Source: Pseudovirgaria hyperparasitica (taxonomy: Eukaryota > Ascomycota > Dothideomycetes > Acrospermales > Acrospermaceae). From it: 64,000 nucleotides of DNA. The position numbers were made by a program, and so were the translations under genes. The notes under the pieces were generated by a model that did no database searches, was not told the DNA's origin, and saw only the letters and a list, made by a program, of their open reading frames with translations. This document shows positions 11,231 through 22,873 of the stretch, in pieces (within the stretch, counting starts at the first letter, position 1; each line of letters starts with the position of its first letter). Location: assembly GCF_010093815.1 (NCBI RefSeq), contig NW_022985568.1, positions 498,449-562,448 on the forward strand. The letters run 5' to 3'.

Positions 11231-12000
11231 TTGTTCGTGCTCCCAACTTCCATGCCAGACAAGCCCACAACGACAAACCACAAACCACAACAACTCCAGC
11301 TGTTATACACTCATCACCACATTTCCCTTCTTCCTCTTCTTCCTCTTCTTCTCACTACTGCTATATCGCTATATCTGGTAGTGTCTCTCCCTCTCCCTCT
11401 CTCTCTCGCTTGCCAAGAACACCCTCTGCTGTTTCCGCCCTCTCTTCTATTGGCCCCTCCCTCTCTCTCCTCCCTCCCTCCTCCTGACACGCACCACCAC
11501 ATTCTCATACACTCGTCTCGCGCACCGCCTCTTCTTCTTCTGCTGCTACTGTTGTTACTGCTGCTGCTGCTGTCACTCGCTTATTCACTTGTTCCGCCCC
11601 CGACCCGCTATTCACCTGAGAATCGTCCCACTATCCCGACTTTCCGTCAGAAACCCTCCGGACTCGCTATTCACTCTACCCACCTGTCCTGGACTGTCGC
11701 TACTCTATACTCGTTTCCTCCTCTTGTGCCCTCTCCCTCTCACCCTCTCACCCTCTTACTTTCCTTGCAACTCCAGCTCCAGCGCCTTCTTGACTGTTAC
11801 GACCTGATAGCCTCATGAAGATCTTAAACACCTGACTCCATCCTTTCTCTCTCCGAAGCTTCGGATTCGTTCTTGCAACTGATCATCTTTGGTACACCTC
11901 CCTTCGACAAACCCTTTGTTTCCTTCGTTTCCCTCACGTCTGAGAAAGTGCGCTTCTTGGCGTCTCGTTTGTGGCCGAACAAGCCCGCGCGGCCGTTGGC
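11231..12000 (+). promoter_or_regulatory. Pyrimidine-rich probable 5' leader of the 12.0 kb gene
   Basis: This stretch is strongly C/T-rich, with CTTCTT, CTCCCT and CTGCTG tracts typical of fungal promoters and leaders. After an ATG at 11252, only one more ATG occurs before the start codon at 12001. An open frame from 11252 to 11818 is merely a Leu/Pro-rich reading of the pyrimidine tracts. The depletion of ATG suggests that much of the segment is transcribed leader. The transcription start is not determined. Confidence 0.5.
11815..11835 (+). promoter_or_regulatory. Short uORF in the leader of the 12.0 kb gene
   Basis: An ATG at 11815 opens a six-codon frame, MKILNT, ending in TGA at 11833-11835, 165 bases before the main start. 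It is the only ATG between 11255 and 12000. Whether ribosomes use it is unknown. Confidence 0.4.
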
Positions 12001-13884
12001 ATGTCGTACCTCTCTATCAACGATGATCTAATAATGGCTCAACACGTGCAACAACATGTTTCAGCACATCACATAACATCATCCGACTCGTCTCTACCAA
12101 GCCCTTCCGATGAACCTCTCCTCTCCAACCCTCCCGCCGAGCATCCCGGATTTGGCGGTATCGTGCCCGCATTGTCGAAGAAACTGGCCGAAGCTGATGT
12201 CCCAAGCAGTTTACCCTTCCCAGTCTCTGCCAGACCGGAAAGTCCAGGCTTCAATTCTGCAGACGAATACCTTCCTGCTCTCGGTATGAGAACGATTGCT
12301 GGCACTGTACTGCCTGAAAGCCCCCCCGAACTCAGTGACTCTGCTCTATTCAAGTCTCCAAATCTCCGTCTGCCGTCCTTTGTCGAGCTTGGCATCGCCG
12401 CACCGCATCCTGATCGCAAAGGTCACGTCCCACAAACCCCCTTCGCCATTGGTGTTGGTCCGCTATCCAAGCCCGAAGATCCTTTGCACGAGTTAAGTCC
12501 CATGCTGACAGCTCCCAATATCTTCCCTGACGGAGCACCTCTAAGCTCCCCAGAGCATGCACAGGGGAAGCATGCGTCCATCACACACTTTGTCCCAACC
12601 TTCACTCCACCTTACGATGGCACCATCAGCTGGGACCCCGTCACCCATGTCAAGACCGCTGCTGCTGTCTCTCCCGCGCAGACTGATCCAGACCAGTCAA
12701 TCGCCAGAGACTGCGCGCATGGCCCCGAATCTGACCCCGCACCAGAGGCTGCGAACAACGCTCTCCTACATGCAAGTCTATACGACGACAAGGCTTGGCT
12801 GGGTGACGTAGTGAGCAGCATAGGTATGTGACTGGCTGTGTCGGTTATTGGTGGGCCCTTGCTAACAGCATGTACAGTCGCGAACTTGACCTCAATGTCT
12901 GACCTGCGGAGGGACAAAATCCAGATCTTGACCCACGCCTTACCGTGCCCCTCTGCCCAGGGACATGTCTTCCCCCACATCATCCGGGCCGTCAACGACT
13001 GTGCCTCGAGAATGCACACAGACACGGAAGCAATGCGGACCGTGTGGATCAGCGTATACCACGCCGTTCCCGGCCGCTTCAACATGGCAGACCTGCCTAC
13101 CTCACCGCCGAGCACCCCCGGCCCGGCAATCGGAGGAGAAGACTACTTCGCAACCAAGATCCTCGACAACGCCGTCACCATCACCGACTACCAAGGCGAA
13201 CTCCAGCGCATCCCATCCCCACAGCCCGTCGCCACCCCCGGCTCCGTCCACGTCTCCATCGTCGAACGCTACATCCCGCCCACCAAGCCCACCGAATTCG
13301 CCGAAATGTTCAGCCTCACAGCGCGCCGATCCCTCCTCCTCGACCGCCTCGTCGAGCTCTCCCCCGACAACGGCACCCTGCTCTTCATCTACCCCACCGA
13401 AAACGGCGCCCGCACCTTCATCGACGAATACCTCAACCCCGTCATGGAATACGCCATCAGAGAGCTCATGATGACCCAGAAGCTCCCCTCCGACATGGCC
13501 GCCGCCCTCGGCCGCACCGAGAGCGCCTCCCGCCTCCTCGAATTCGCCCGCGTGCGCTCAAACCTCGAGACTCTCTGCGCCCAGCTCAATAATCCACTTC
13601 ACCCGCTCGGCCACTGGGGCATCCTTCGGCCCGCGCGGTACACCCTCATCGCCTCCTCCCGCCAGGAAGTCACTGTCGACCGCGCCGTCTGGGCACAGGA
13701 GTGGTGGACGAAGCAGGAGAAGACGCGCATTCGCGAGATCCTGGCTGGCTTGCCGGCTAAGAGCCCCATGAGCTCCGGCGTCATGATGCAGCGCTTCATC
13801 GACGAGATTGCGCATAGGGAGGCGAGGCTGCCGACGAAGGGCATCGAGGTGTGTGTTTTTATGATTGTGAAGACGGCGTTGTGA
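12001..13884 (+). CDS. Conserved-looking fungal protein of unknown function
   Basis: Two exons, 12001-12823 and 12878-13884, give 609 residues; the intron has GTATGT, a GCTAAC branch site and ACAG. The frame continues upstream through GTG at 11971, but the first ATG is at 12001. Residues 1-275 are Ser/Pro-rich and probably disordered. From about 276 to 600 the protein looks globular, with features such as SIVERYIPP, a hydrophobic strand GTLLFIYP followed by helices, and LGHWGILRPARYTLIASSR. I do not recognise the family and suggest no activity. The last ten or so residues are doubtful: GTGTGT right after GIE at 13849 could be a donor leading to another short exon beyond the predicted stop. 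Confidence 0.75.
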
Positions 13885-14743
13885 GGGGGGGTTATGGGGG
13901 TCCTTGGGAGGGAAGGGGCATGGGAAGGGAAAAAAGGGGGTTTTAGAGAGGGGGGGCATTATATGGTGTCGCGGGTCTATTATGACGAGGGTCCTTTTTT
14001 TTTAGTCGGACAGAATACCCCGGGTTTTTCTGATAGGAAACAAAGTCGATTAGCGCATATTCAATGAGTTTTCCTGATGTTCTGTGCGTGTGTGATGGGG
14101 TTGTGTTTTGGCTGGCCTGGTGCTGATGGATCGGTGATGAGGGTGTAGATGTGTGTGATTGGGTGGTAGCTAGGTGGGTGTTTGCTGGTTTTGTCCTGTG
14201 AGAGGGATGGAGAGGGGGAGGGAGAGGCGGGCATGTTGGTGTTTGGGTGGATGGGTAAATGGGTAGGTAGTAGGTGGGTATGGGTATGTGTGGTCATGGT
14301 CTAAGCGGCATCTCACGTCAAAATTCATAGCATGTCAAGTCACGTCACGTCAAGTCAAGCACGGTATCCCCAATCTCAGCAGTGATGCGACGTGATGTGA
14401 TGCATGGGAAACAGCGGTTTTTTTTCTTTTCGAAATATATGCGGCGTGGGACTGGGCGACGATCAAGTACCATCCCAAGCCTACAAACACAGGGCTTTCC
14501 CCCGGGAGATGCCTGTGAAACACATGTTTAAACAGCAGTTACCCGGATATCTTTCCCTCATAAGTGCTGCGCGGCCATATCCCACAACACAATAATAACA
14601 AAAAAAAAACACACTGTCCGTACATACATGATCAGGAAGTTCTCTCTTTTATTTTTTTTAAGGGGGGAAAGGGATTTCTCCTCCTTATGCGCCGATTAGG
14701 CGTACAGCGTTTTTATAGTCCTTGGATGGATATCTTGGCGTGT
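13885..14743. other. Convergent 3' regions, G/T-rich low complexity
   Basis: About 860 bp lie between the ends of the unknown gene and the uS2 gene. Between 14060 and 14300 the plus strand is made of GGGT/GTGT-rich low-complexity sequence, and CACGTCA-type units recur near 14330-14360. No gene is supported. Confidence 0.5.
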
Positions 14744-15791
14744 CTACCAGTTGACGGCAGCGTCGCCGGTGCCCGCAGCAGGCGCGGCGGCCCAGCCCTC
14801 GTTGCCAGTTTCGGCGGCGGCGGCACCAGAGGCTGCGGCCCAGTCGCCAGCGCCGTCAGCGTCCCATCCAGCACCAGCACCAGCAGTCGCAGAGGCAGCA
14901 GCAAACGCAGCGGTGCTTCCACCCTGGACCTCCCACTCACTGGGGAATCCACCCTCGACAGGACCAGCACCGACCTCGTCAGCGCCGGGCACCTTGGACT
15001 CGTCCACACCGGCAGAGTCCTTGTTCTCCTCGGCCTCGGGGTCGCGGTAGAAGTACAGATCGGTCATGACGTCCCACTCGGCCTCGCGGCTGGCAAGGGT
15101 GCCGCGCAGACGGAGCACCTCACGGGCGAGCATCCACCAGATCAGACCGATAGCGTGGCGACCCTTGTTGTTGGTCGGGATGGCGACGTCGACGTACTCG
15201 GTCGGGGAGTCGGTGTCGCAGAGGGCAATGACGGGGATGTTGACGTACGAGGCCTCCTTGATGGCCTGCGCGTCGGTGCGCGGGTCGGTCACGATGATCA
15301 GGCGCGGCTCCTTGAACGACCGGGTGATGTAGTTGGTGAAGTTACCGGGGGTGAAGCGACCAGCGATGGCGACGGCACCGGTGTGGGCGGCGAACTTCAG
15401 CACGGCGCGCTGGCCGTAGGGGCGCGCGGAGATGACGTTGATGTCGGCTGGGTTGTCGATGGCGGCGATGATGCGGGCTGCGAGAACAATCTTCTCCCTG
15501 TACAGTCTGTTAGTCTTTTGAGGCCTCAAGTGAGCGTTGAACGACCAAAATTCCGACGGCTTGGAAGTCGCTGGTTTGGCAGGCCTGGGAGGCTTCACAA
15601 GGGAACGTGTTCTGGTCTTACCATGTCTTTCCGATGTTGATCACATTGATACCGTCAGGGCGAGTCTTCCATAGGTAGGGCTCCATGTGCACCTGCAGGT
15701 TCTTGGATCCGAGATGGCACTGAGCTGCCAGAAGCATCTCGACATCCTGGTTGGTGGCGTTGAAGATTGGGGGAAGGTTGTTGGGAGCCAT
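14744..15791 (-). CDS. RPS0: Cytosolic 40S ribosomal protein uS2 (S0/SA)
   Basis: Two exons on the minus strand, 15791-15622 and 15497-14744, encode 307 residues; the intron is GT-AG (GTAAGA, TACAG) and the join gives [14 protein letters not shown]. Typical uS2 blocks are [47 protein letters not shown] and [12 protein letters not shown]. The C-terminal 80 residues are acidic, then Ala/Gly-rich with repeated Trp, as in eukaryotic SA proteins. It is needed for 40S maturation and sits on the solvent side near the mRNA exit. The intron follows an exon of 56 codons, common in fungal ribosomal protein genes. It shares a 246-bp head-to-head promoter with the uS15m gene. Confidence 0.97.
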
Positions 15792-16037
15792 CTTGACTTA
15801 TGGGTGAAGAGTTCAAGAGGGTGAGAAAGAATTGAAAGGAGTGCGACGGCGAGAAGAGAAGATTGTCCTTGAAGTCTTGCGGTTTTGCGCGATACATTGG
15901 GGGTGGGATGTCGATATTCGCTTAGCTTTTCGATGATCTAGCCACACTGAGATTAGCGTGATATGGAGACCGCCGAACTTTGGCCGGCTTGCTCGATCTC
16001 CCTTGGCTCGTGGTGGAAAAGTTGATGCAGCTGGCAT
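15792..16037. promoter_or_regulatory. Bidirectional promoter of uS2 and mitochondrial uS15 genes
   Basis: Only 246 bp separate the two divergent start codons. Both core promoters and both leaders must fit here, unless they extend into introns or coding sequence. No canonical TATA box is evident. Confidence 0.6.
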
Positions 16038-17162
16038 ATGCGAGCAGTTGCAATGCTCTCTCGAATACCAATCCTCAACTGCCTTCGGGCTCAAGTTGGT
16101 ATGCTGCAGCGGACCTCTCAATTGATGAAGTGCTAATGACTCTATACAGGGGGACAAGCCTCGCAGAATGTCGCGCTTCTCCGATCCTTTTCAAGTTCGC
16201 CGTCCGTACAAGCATCCAGAAAGCAGAAGCACAAGCCGCGGCGGAGTTATCGCGACTTGTATGCGGCCGATTACAGAAAGAAGGCCAACATAGCCCGTCA
16301 AGAAGTCTTGAAAAAGGAGCGAAGTGAGCTAGCAGGAGATCCCGTCAAGGGCCGACCGACACCGTTTCTAGAATCTCTCGACACTGGCAAAGAGCCTGAG
16401 GTAGAGGTGCAAGATGCACCATACTTTCGACAAGGGGCCCGTGGCGATTGGCAGAAGAAGGTCTATCTTAGCTCTTACGTTCGGGAGGATGAGCTCGAAG
16501 AGGTTCTTAACAAAAGTCCAGAAAAGTCACACATGCTCATACGAAAACTCAATGAAGCATGGCAGGATGATAATGCAGGCGTGAAACCCGTCCGGGGCTC
16601 GTTTGAAACCGACGAGGCATACGAAGCAGAGGTCAGAAGACGTCAAGAGTTGCGCGCCCCACTGAACAGGATTCACGATGAAGAAGCCAGAACTCTGGTT
16701 AAGAAGCGAATTACAAAAGACCATGATACCGCAAAAGAGTCTTTGAGACGGATCTTGCAACTGGAGAATGCTAGTCACAAAGACATCTTTCACTCAAATG
16801 TGCTGCGATGCATCGATAAATTTGGTCGACACCACACAGACAAAATCTTGAAGCCGCCTCCCAACCTGAAGGACCAAAAAGCAGAGCCACGACCATATGC
16901 TCGTGGTGGCCCCGACACGGGAAGCTCTGAAGTTCAGATCGCTATTTTGACTGCAAAAATACAACGATTGTCGCGGATTGACCAAGAAGGGCAATTGAGG
17001 AAAGACAAGGCCAACAAGAGGAATTTGACTCTGCTTGTGCACAGGAGACAGAAGTTGATGAAGTACTTGTATAGAAAAGAGAAAGGTGGCCCGAGGTGGC
17101 AGCATCTGGTGGACACACTAGGGCTGGGCGACGCTATGTGGAAAGGCGAGATTTCCCTGTAA
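16038..17162 (+). CDS. Mitochondrial small-subunit ribosomal protein uS15m
   Basis: Two exons, 16038-16098 and 16150-17162, encode 357 residues. The first 50 residues are rich in Arg, Ser and hydrophobics without acids, as expected for a mitochondrial presequence; the segment LLRSFSSSPSV looks like a cleavage region. The uS15 domain lies near 270-345, with PDTGSSEVQIAILTAKIQRL and KRNLTLLVHRRQKLMKYL, which bind small-subunit rRNA. The long middle part is a fungal mitoribosomal extension (yeast MRPS28 type). The intron has GTATGC, a GCTAATGAC branch and ACAG. I chose ATG 16038 because it alone keeps the frame through the splice. Confidence 0.9.
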
Positions 17163-17538
17163 TAATAACCCAATGTATCATCAGGATTGTAAGTTCTACT
17201 ATTGTTCAGTCACTCGACAGCCTGTTCGCAACCTCGTATTGTCACTGGGGTACATACAGACTTGTGCAAATGACTAAACACTGATACACGGAGATCCTAT
17301 TCAATCAGAACTCGACTATTGTTCTTGGTAACGTGCCAGTGCTCCGCCGATCGACACTGACCATCCGATTGTTAGCGCCAAACCCCCACGGTTCGGTGCG
17401 GAACGTGGAACTCCACCTCCAGCCAGTGAACAAAGCCCAAGCCCTCTCTGCCTTCTTCAACTCTCTCTCTCTCTGTCCTCTTCTCCGACGCACAAAGCCC
17501 TCAATCAGTGTACGGAAAATTGCGACAGTACACCACAG
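17163..17538 (+). other. Spacer between uS15m and EAF genes
   Basis: About 375 bp between tandem genes. A pyrimidine run with several CTCT units near 17455-17485 lies about 60 bases upstream of the EAF start and is a plausible promoter or leader element. No other gene is seen. Confidence 0.4.
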
Positions 17539-18874
17539 ATGGCGTCCCCTTTGGTAACAAGTCCGCCGCACAAGGCCGTGGACCCGAACAAGAAAGCTCT
17601 CTATACGTTACGTGTGAGCGATAAGATCGGCAAGAGCGGAGGTACAGCGAGGAAGGGATACACAAGTGTAAAGCGTAAGTAAATGCAAGCTGGAGCACGT
17701 CAAAAGAACCATGCTGATATAGACAGTCAACTATAAACCCAATCTCAAAGGCGAAGACCGCACGACAACTATCACAACCTCCGCAGGCAATCTCGCCCGA
17801 CTCACGCTTGCAGACAAAGGCCGCCCAGGCAAATTCACATACACAGGCCAGCGCACAAACGCGAAAAAGTCTTACGTCCTCGTATTCGACCATGACAACC
17901 ATACCTGCACGCTCGAGCCGGTCTCAGCATCCTACAACTTCAATCTCAAGTCCACACCATACGAAACAAACGAGTCCACCCTCGAGCATAAATACCCCCA
18001 GATAGACCTCCGCTCCAATCCCGACGATGACGGAGCCAACGCCCTCGACGACGGCGCAGAGAACCCATACGACTACAGAAACTTCATGGCACCCACGACA
18101 GACCGCGACTCCCTCTCTCCCCCCCAAACCTCCAGCGCCGCCCACACCCCCGAACTCCCCTCCAAGCGGCCCTCCAAACCACAAGCCCCAAGCCGCAAAC
18201 CAACCACCACAAACTCCACCACAAAGCCGAAATCAAAACCCAAACAACCCGCTCGCCGCGCAAAATCCCCATCCCAATCCCCTCCCCGCGCATCCTCCCC
18301 GCCGCGCATCCATCTCGACCGCCGCGCCTCGACCGTCCACAAAGACGCCTCCTCACCCAGATCCGCCTCCTCCTCACGCGAGTCCTCCCCTTCCTCGCCC
18401 GTAGGCTTCGAGATCGACTACGGCGACTCACCGCCCGACAACCACAAGCCCAAGGGCCTGGGCCTGCACCTCCTCGACCACCACGCCAGCGGGCCCATAT
18501 CCCTGCGCTCCGCGGCAAACAGTGCCTCGCCAAGCTCGCGCCTCCAGACACCGCACATACCACCACCACACGACGAGGAAGAAGCAGACTATGAGTTTGA
18601 CTTTGGCGATACGCGCGGTGGTGCTGCAACTCGGCAGGACTCCGAGGACGACGCTGAGGGCGAGGAAGATGATGAGGATGAGAGCGATGCCGATGCCGAT
18701 GCAGATGCAGAGTCAGATCATGACGTCGAACCGATGGACATTGGACCGCCGGCGCAGGATACCGTAAAGGCGCAGCAGGCGGCCATGGCCATGGACGAGG
18801 AGGATGATTTGGATGACTTTGAGAAGGCCATGATGGAAGGCATGGAGAGTGAGAGCGAGAGCGAGGAGGAGTAG
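17539..18874 (+). CDS. EAF-type RNA polymerase II elongation factor (ELL-associated factor)
   Basis: Two exons, 17539-17674 and 17727-18874, encode 427 residues; the intron has GTAAGT, TGCTGAT and ACAG. Residues 15-130 match the EAF N-terminal domain: YTLRVSDKIG, YKPNLKG and KSYVLVFDHDNHTCTLEPVSASYNFNL. The domain binds ELL, and the pair stimulates Pol II elongation. The middle is Ser/Pro/Lys-rich and disordered. The tail is dominated by Asp/Glu, including an Ala-Asp repeat, and resembles the acidic transactivation regions of animal EAFs. Fungal EAFs of this size are known in Schizosaccharomyces and Pezizomycotina. The acidic ending closes with SESESEEE. Confidence 0.85.
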
Positions 18875-19356
18875 TAGAATTGTGGGTCTTTGGATATGGA
18901 TGGTGTCATGGCGCTGTGCAGGTTCCATTGTTCTACTGCGCAATATAGAACGCACCATTATGGTGGTTGCATGCATGAATAAGTGGCGTTTGTATCAAGG
19001 GTATGCATGCTTATTTTGCCTGTCACGGCATGTGTCTTCGACACTTATGCGAGCACGCGTCGAAGAAGTTCGATATCACGTTCAAAAGTACATAAATATC
19101 CAGTACCGTAGAACAAAAACAGCAATGACTGACTGAGCTCATGGCCAAAGGGCATGTAAATCAAGTTTCTCAACGCGCATATCCATGAAATTCTATCGAT
19201 GTCCTGAAAACATTGCTCGAGTATGAAGACCCCGAGGGTTTATGCTGTCTAACATTATGCCGCTCATATGTCCTGAACGCCTTGAAAACATGCATTGGAT
19301 ATCATGTCATTATAGCTGGCGGAGAAGCCATGTCCGTATTTGTTGGCCAATTTTTT
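18875..19356. other. Convergent 3' regions of EAF and GH72 genes
   Basis: Some 480 bp separate the two stop codons. I see no open frame, repeat or RNA gene of note. Confidence 0.45.
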
Positions 19357-20926
19357 TTACATCCACCAGAATAAACCCATTGTTATTGTGATGAGCGAGA
19401 TTGCCATGTTCCTGACCTCATTTCCAGAAGTCGCAGCAACGCCACCGCCAGTCTGTGTCTCGGATGCAGAGGGCTCGGCGCCAGTATTGCCTGATTCCGC
19501 ATTAAAATTGCCTTGATCGTTGGGATTGGCTGAAGCAGAAACAGAAGCAGACGCAAAAGCAGTGGACGGGGATATAACTGAAGCTGTATCCAACGCAGTA
19601 GACGAAGAAAAGGAGCGATGCATACTTGCGCTCGGGCTGCTGCGACCAGAGGTGCTCGTCGGAGCATAGACCTGGCCAACAGAAGGCAGGTCGACATCGC
19701 CGTCGATCTCCCATGTGCCTGCAGTAGAGGCAGGGCACGGGGGAGCTGTGAGTGAAGGCGAGTATGCTGATTCCTTGATACCTGTGGGATTTAGTGTTGC
19801 CCAGTGCCTGGACAAGTTAGGAAAGTCAGGGGACAGGGGCGTCGGGGTGCCAGAGCGAGGAAATCCGTCTGGTGGTGCGTTATTAGAAGCAGGGTCGACC
19901 TTTGCGCCGTAGCTGATTAGGCCGTAATCATTTGCCTCCATAATCCACTCGTATATGATAGCTCCAGACCAGTACTGGTTCATCTTGTCTCCAAGAATCG
20001 CCGCTTGGTCGTCAAATGTGCGCGGCTTGGGCACGATGCAGCCAGTTTCCGAAAAGTAGATGGGAACAGGAAAGTCCTTGACCATGTCGTTCAAGATTTC
20101 ATATCCAGAAGTTTCATAGGTTGCGTCTCCGCACCATTCGTAAGCGTTCAAGGCGAAGAAGTCCAGAGATTCGTCTGCATTATCACCACAAACTAGGTAG
20201 TTCTGTAGCATGGGGCGGAGACTTGCAATATCGGCTATACGAGTGGTCAGAGCTGCCACGGACCTGTATGAAGCTGAACTTACCAGCTGAATAGCCGATT
20301 GGAACTTTGCGGTAGTTCTTGGAGTTGCGGTACGCCTTGAGATCGCGCGCGGCAGCCTTCACATAGGGCGCAGCCACAGATCCAGTTCCAGTGGTGAGAA
20401 CCTCGTTGCCAACAAAGACGCCTCCTAAATTATCGTACTGGATGAAGGCATCGAGGACGTCTTGAAAGGCCTCTTTTTGGGTCGTGTTCCACCTTGGAGC
20501 AGTCTGTAGAGTTTAGGCAGTGAAACTTCAGTGAAATTCGCTACTTCTTACCTGCTCGATCTGTGTATCAAAAGTATCCAAATCTAACCATAAGTAGATA
20601 CCAGCATCGGCAAAGGTGCGCATACAATCGTCGTGGTTACCACTAGGATCGACATGGTACACACGAATAGCATTAGCTCCAATATCCTTCATAAGAGCAG
20701 CATCGAGAGAGCATTGAGTGTTGTCAATGAGAGGATCGTCGGGTACAAGCTGGTAAGCGATACCTGGAGCTTCGAATCAGTGGGTGAAGTAAAGTGGTCC
20801 ATTGGACGTACCCTTCAAAAAGTACTGATCGCCATCGCTCGTGAAGAACTTGGATCCCTTTGTTGTTATGGTGGGAATAGCATTGACAGTAGCAGCCGCC
20901 GCCAGCAAGATCAGTGAGAGCATCAT
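19357..20926 (-). CDS. GPI-anchored 1,3-beta-glucanosyltransferase (GH72, Gel/Gas family)
   Basis: Four exons on the minus strand, 20926-20812, 20763-20552, 20503-20284 and 20234-19357, encode 474 residues. The N-terminus is a clear signal peptide of about 18 residues. GVFVGNEVL gives the acid/base Glu143, and PIYFSETGC the nucleophile Glu245, the spacing expected for GH72. [10 protein letters not shown] and YEWCGD are family blocks. The Ser/Thr-rich stretch from about 380 is followed by a short hydrophobic C-terminus, typical of GPI attachment. No Cys-rich CBM43 module is present, so it belongs to the short subgroup. The enzyme cuts and re-joins beta-1,3-glucan chains in the cell wall. All three introns are GT-AG and keep the frame. 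Confidence 0.93.
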
Positions 20927-22258
20927 CGGACGGCTATAATTGGGATGCTAGGATGAACGGTAAGTGGGCTATTCGCAGCTGGCTATGCGGTAAGTAAGTG
21001 AACGAGCGACACGAGAGCTAAAACGAATGCTGGTGAAGTTTACGAGGAAGGGTGAAAGATCATGACGAATAACAGAGAGTGGAGCATTGGAGAGATGGCG
21101 GCGATGAAAACGGAAGGAACCTTAAAAAAACAAGTGATATTGAGCAGGGAAACAGCAACAAAAAGCTTCTGTTTCGCGCTTGTGCGGTGAATCGCGGGCG
21201 TTTGGAATTGTTTTTCCACTCGCCGCACCATCGTCATCTATCCTTAGCAGCTTATCTGTGCACATTCAGATCTGGAACTTCCCATTGGCTACAGATGCCT
21301 CGATTTGTTTTGAAACTTGGAGTGTCCAATCCTGACAGGCATCACAGCCAATAAGCTTAAATCAAGCCCCACGTTCACGGCTTGTTAGTCTTGTCAGTCT
21401 GGTCTCCTTGTCGTTAATGACATAGCTTATCCTGGAATCTAAGGCCTGCAGGATCATCCTTTGTCTCCGTGCTGCAACAAGGTCAACAAGGAGTCTGTGG
21501 AGATGTGGTGTGTATTATTGTTGGCATGGAACTGAGCACTGTATGCTGTGATAGCTACTCAGGCTTCACTACGGTTGACTGATGCATAGGCGGTGCACAC
21601 CTGTAAGACTTGGCTAGGAATGAATAATGGTCGTGAACACCTAATTACATGAAGTCGTGTAGTCAATCAAGACTTTGGGCCTCGGCATCCCGTCGTCAGC
21701 AGATTGCACAGGGGCAGCTTGTCAACCTATCAGCGACGCATCAGCCACAGTCACAGCCACATTGTTAGTAATAATAATCTTCGGCGAACAGAAAGGCCGT
21801 CACCGAAGACATGGTCTAGATGGCGTAGCTATTAATTTACAGTAATTATAACTAAGGTACCTAATTACTGACAGGAAAGAGGAGAGTTGCCCGATAACCT
21901 CACCCCAGACCAACAGACAGCCAGCGGGTTATAAGATCCTATAACAAGCGAAAACTAATTGATCATGTACGTTAGAACGATAAATCGTAACCTGGACTAG
22001 GCCTTTAATCTTTCATACATGATGTCTGACTATACATACATCTCTTATCTCATTTCATCATGTACTGTGATTCTTGCCCAGACATAGTGAGCACTAATTA
22101 ATTTCTTGCATAGGTCTGGTAGTTATGTGGGGGAACTGCCTAAACGTCGGTGGCGTATGTGATGGGATGGTCAAAGCTCCTTACAGTAGTAGCTTCTCTG
22201 TGACCTTGTCACTTCAAGCCTCAAGCTCTCTACCGCTGCCATCACAATCTTTCATAAG
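20927..22258. other. Divergent intergenic region, A/T-richer
   Basis: About 1.3 kb lie between the divergent GH72 and Fmp46-type genes. It has no convincing open frame. AT-rich patches with TAATTA motifs occur near 21765-21870 and 22090. Presumably it holds both promoters; no specific factor site is claimed. Confidence 0.45.
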
Positions 22259-22873
22259 ATGTCATTCCTCAAAACACTCTTCAAAGAGGTATAGCGAGTA
22301 CCCCAGCGAGCCAGTATGCTGTCCATTGTTACGCTAATCGTCTACTTCAGAGCGGTGTCAAGAACGTCGTCACCCTCTTCCACGCACCTTCCACCGCATC
22401 CTCTGTCCGCGCCCTCACGATTATCAAGCAACATAATGCCAATGCTGTAGCCACTGCGACTGAAGACCAAGCTTCAGACCATAGCACACAGCCAAAGACT
22501 GGCCAGCACGAATATGATCTGGAGGTTCGCGAGGAGGCACCAACGTCGGACCAGCTAAAGAGCATTTTGGGCTATATCGGGGCAGAGAATGCTGGAAAGA
22601 TCGTTAGTGGAGCTATGGGCGTGACAGATGCACTAAAGAAGGTTCAGCAGGATGGAAAGGCGTTTCAAAGACCCATTGTGAGTCCTAGACGTGGCAGGTA
22701 TGCCGGTAGGGAGCATTGCTGACAGCCGTGCAGGTTGTGGACTGGAACTCAGGAAAAGCTGGTATGTATAAGCTTAATGCATATGCCTTGAGTGAACTGA
22801 TAAGATTCCAGTTATTGGTGACAATGAATCTGAAATCTTGAAGTTGCTGAAGGAAGCTACTCAGGAAAAGTAG
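22259..22873 (+). CDS. fmp46: Fmp46-type thioredoxin-fold protein (DUF1687), cysteine-free
   Basis: Four small exons, 22259-22288, 22351-22677, 22734-22761 and 22812-22873, encode 148 residues. Every intron is GT-AG and the frame is kept across all joins. The order VVTLFHAP, LTIIKQHNA, YDLEVREEAPTSDQLKSIL and FQRPIVVDWNSGKAVIGDN fits the fungal Fmp46/DUF1687 family, described as a putative mitochondrial redox protein with a thioredoxin or arsenate-reductase-like fold. The predicted protein contains no cysteine, which argues against thiol redox chemistry here. No strong mitochondrial presequence is seen beyond a short basic N-terminus. The gene is too fragmented for ORF scanning, as its longest exon is 327 bp. 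Confidence 0.8.

Noticed and set aside
11252-11818. Long Leu/Pro-rich frame
   Set aside because: It is a reading of the pyrimidine tracts in the probable leader of the next gene and has no domain.
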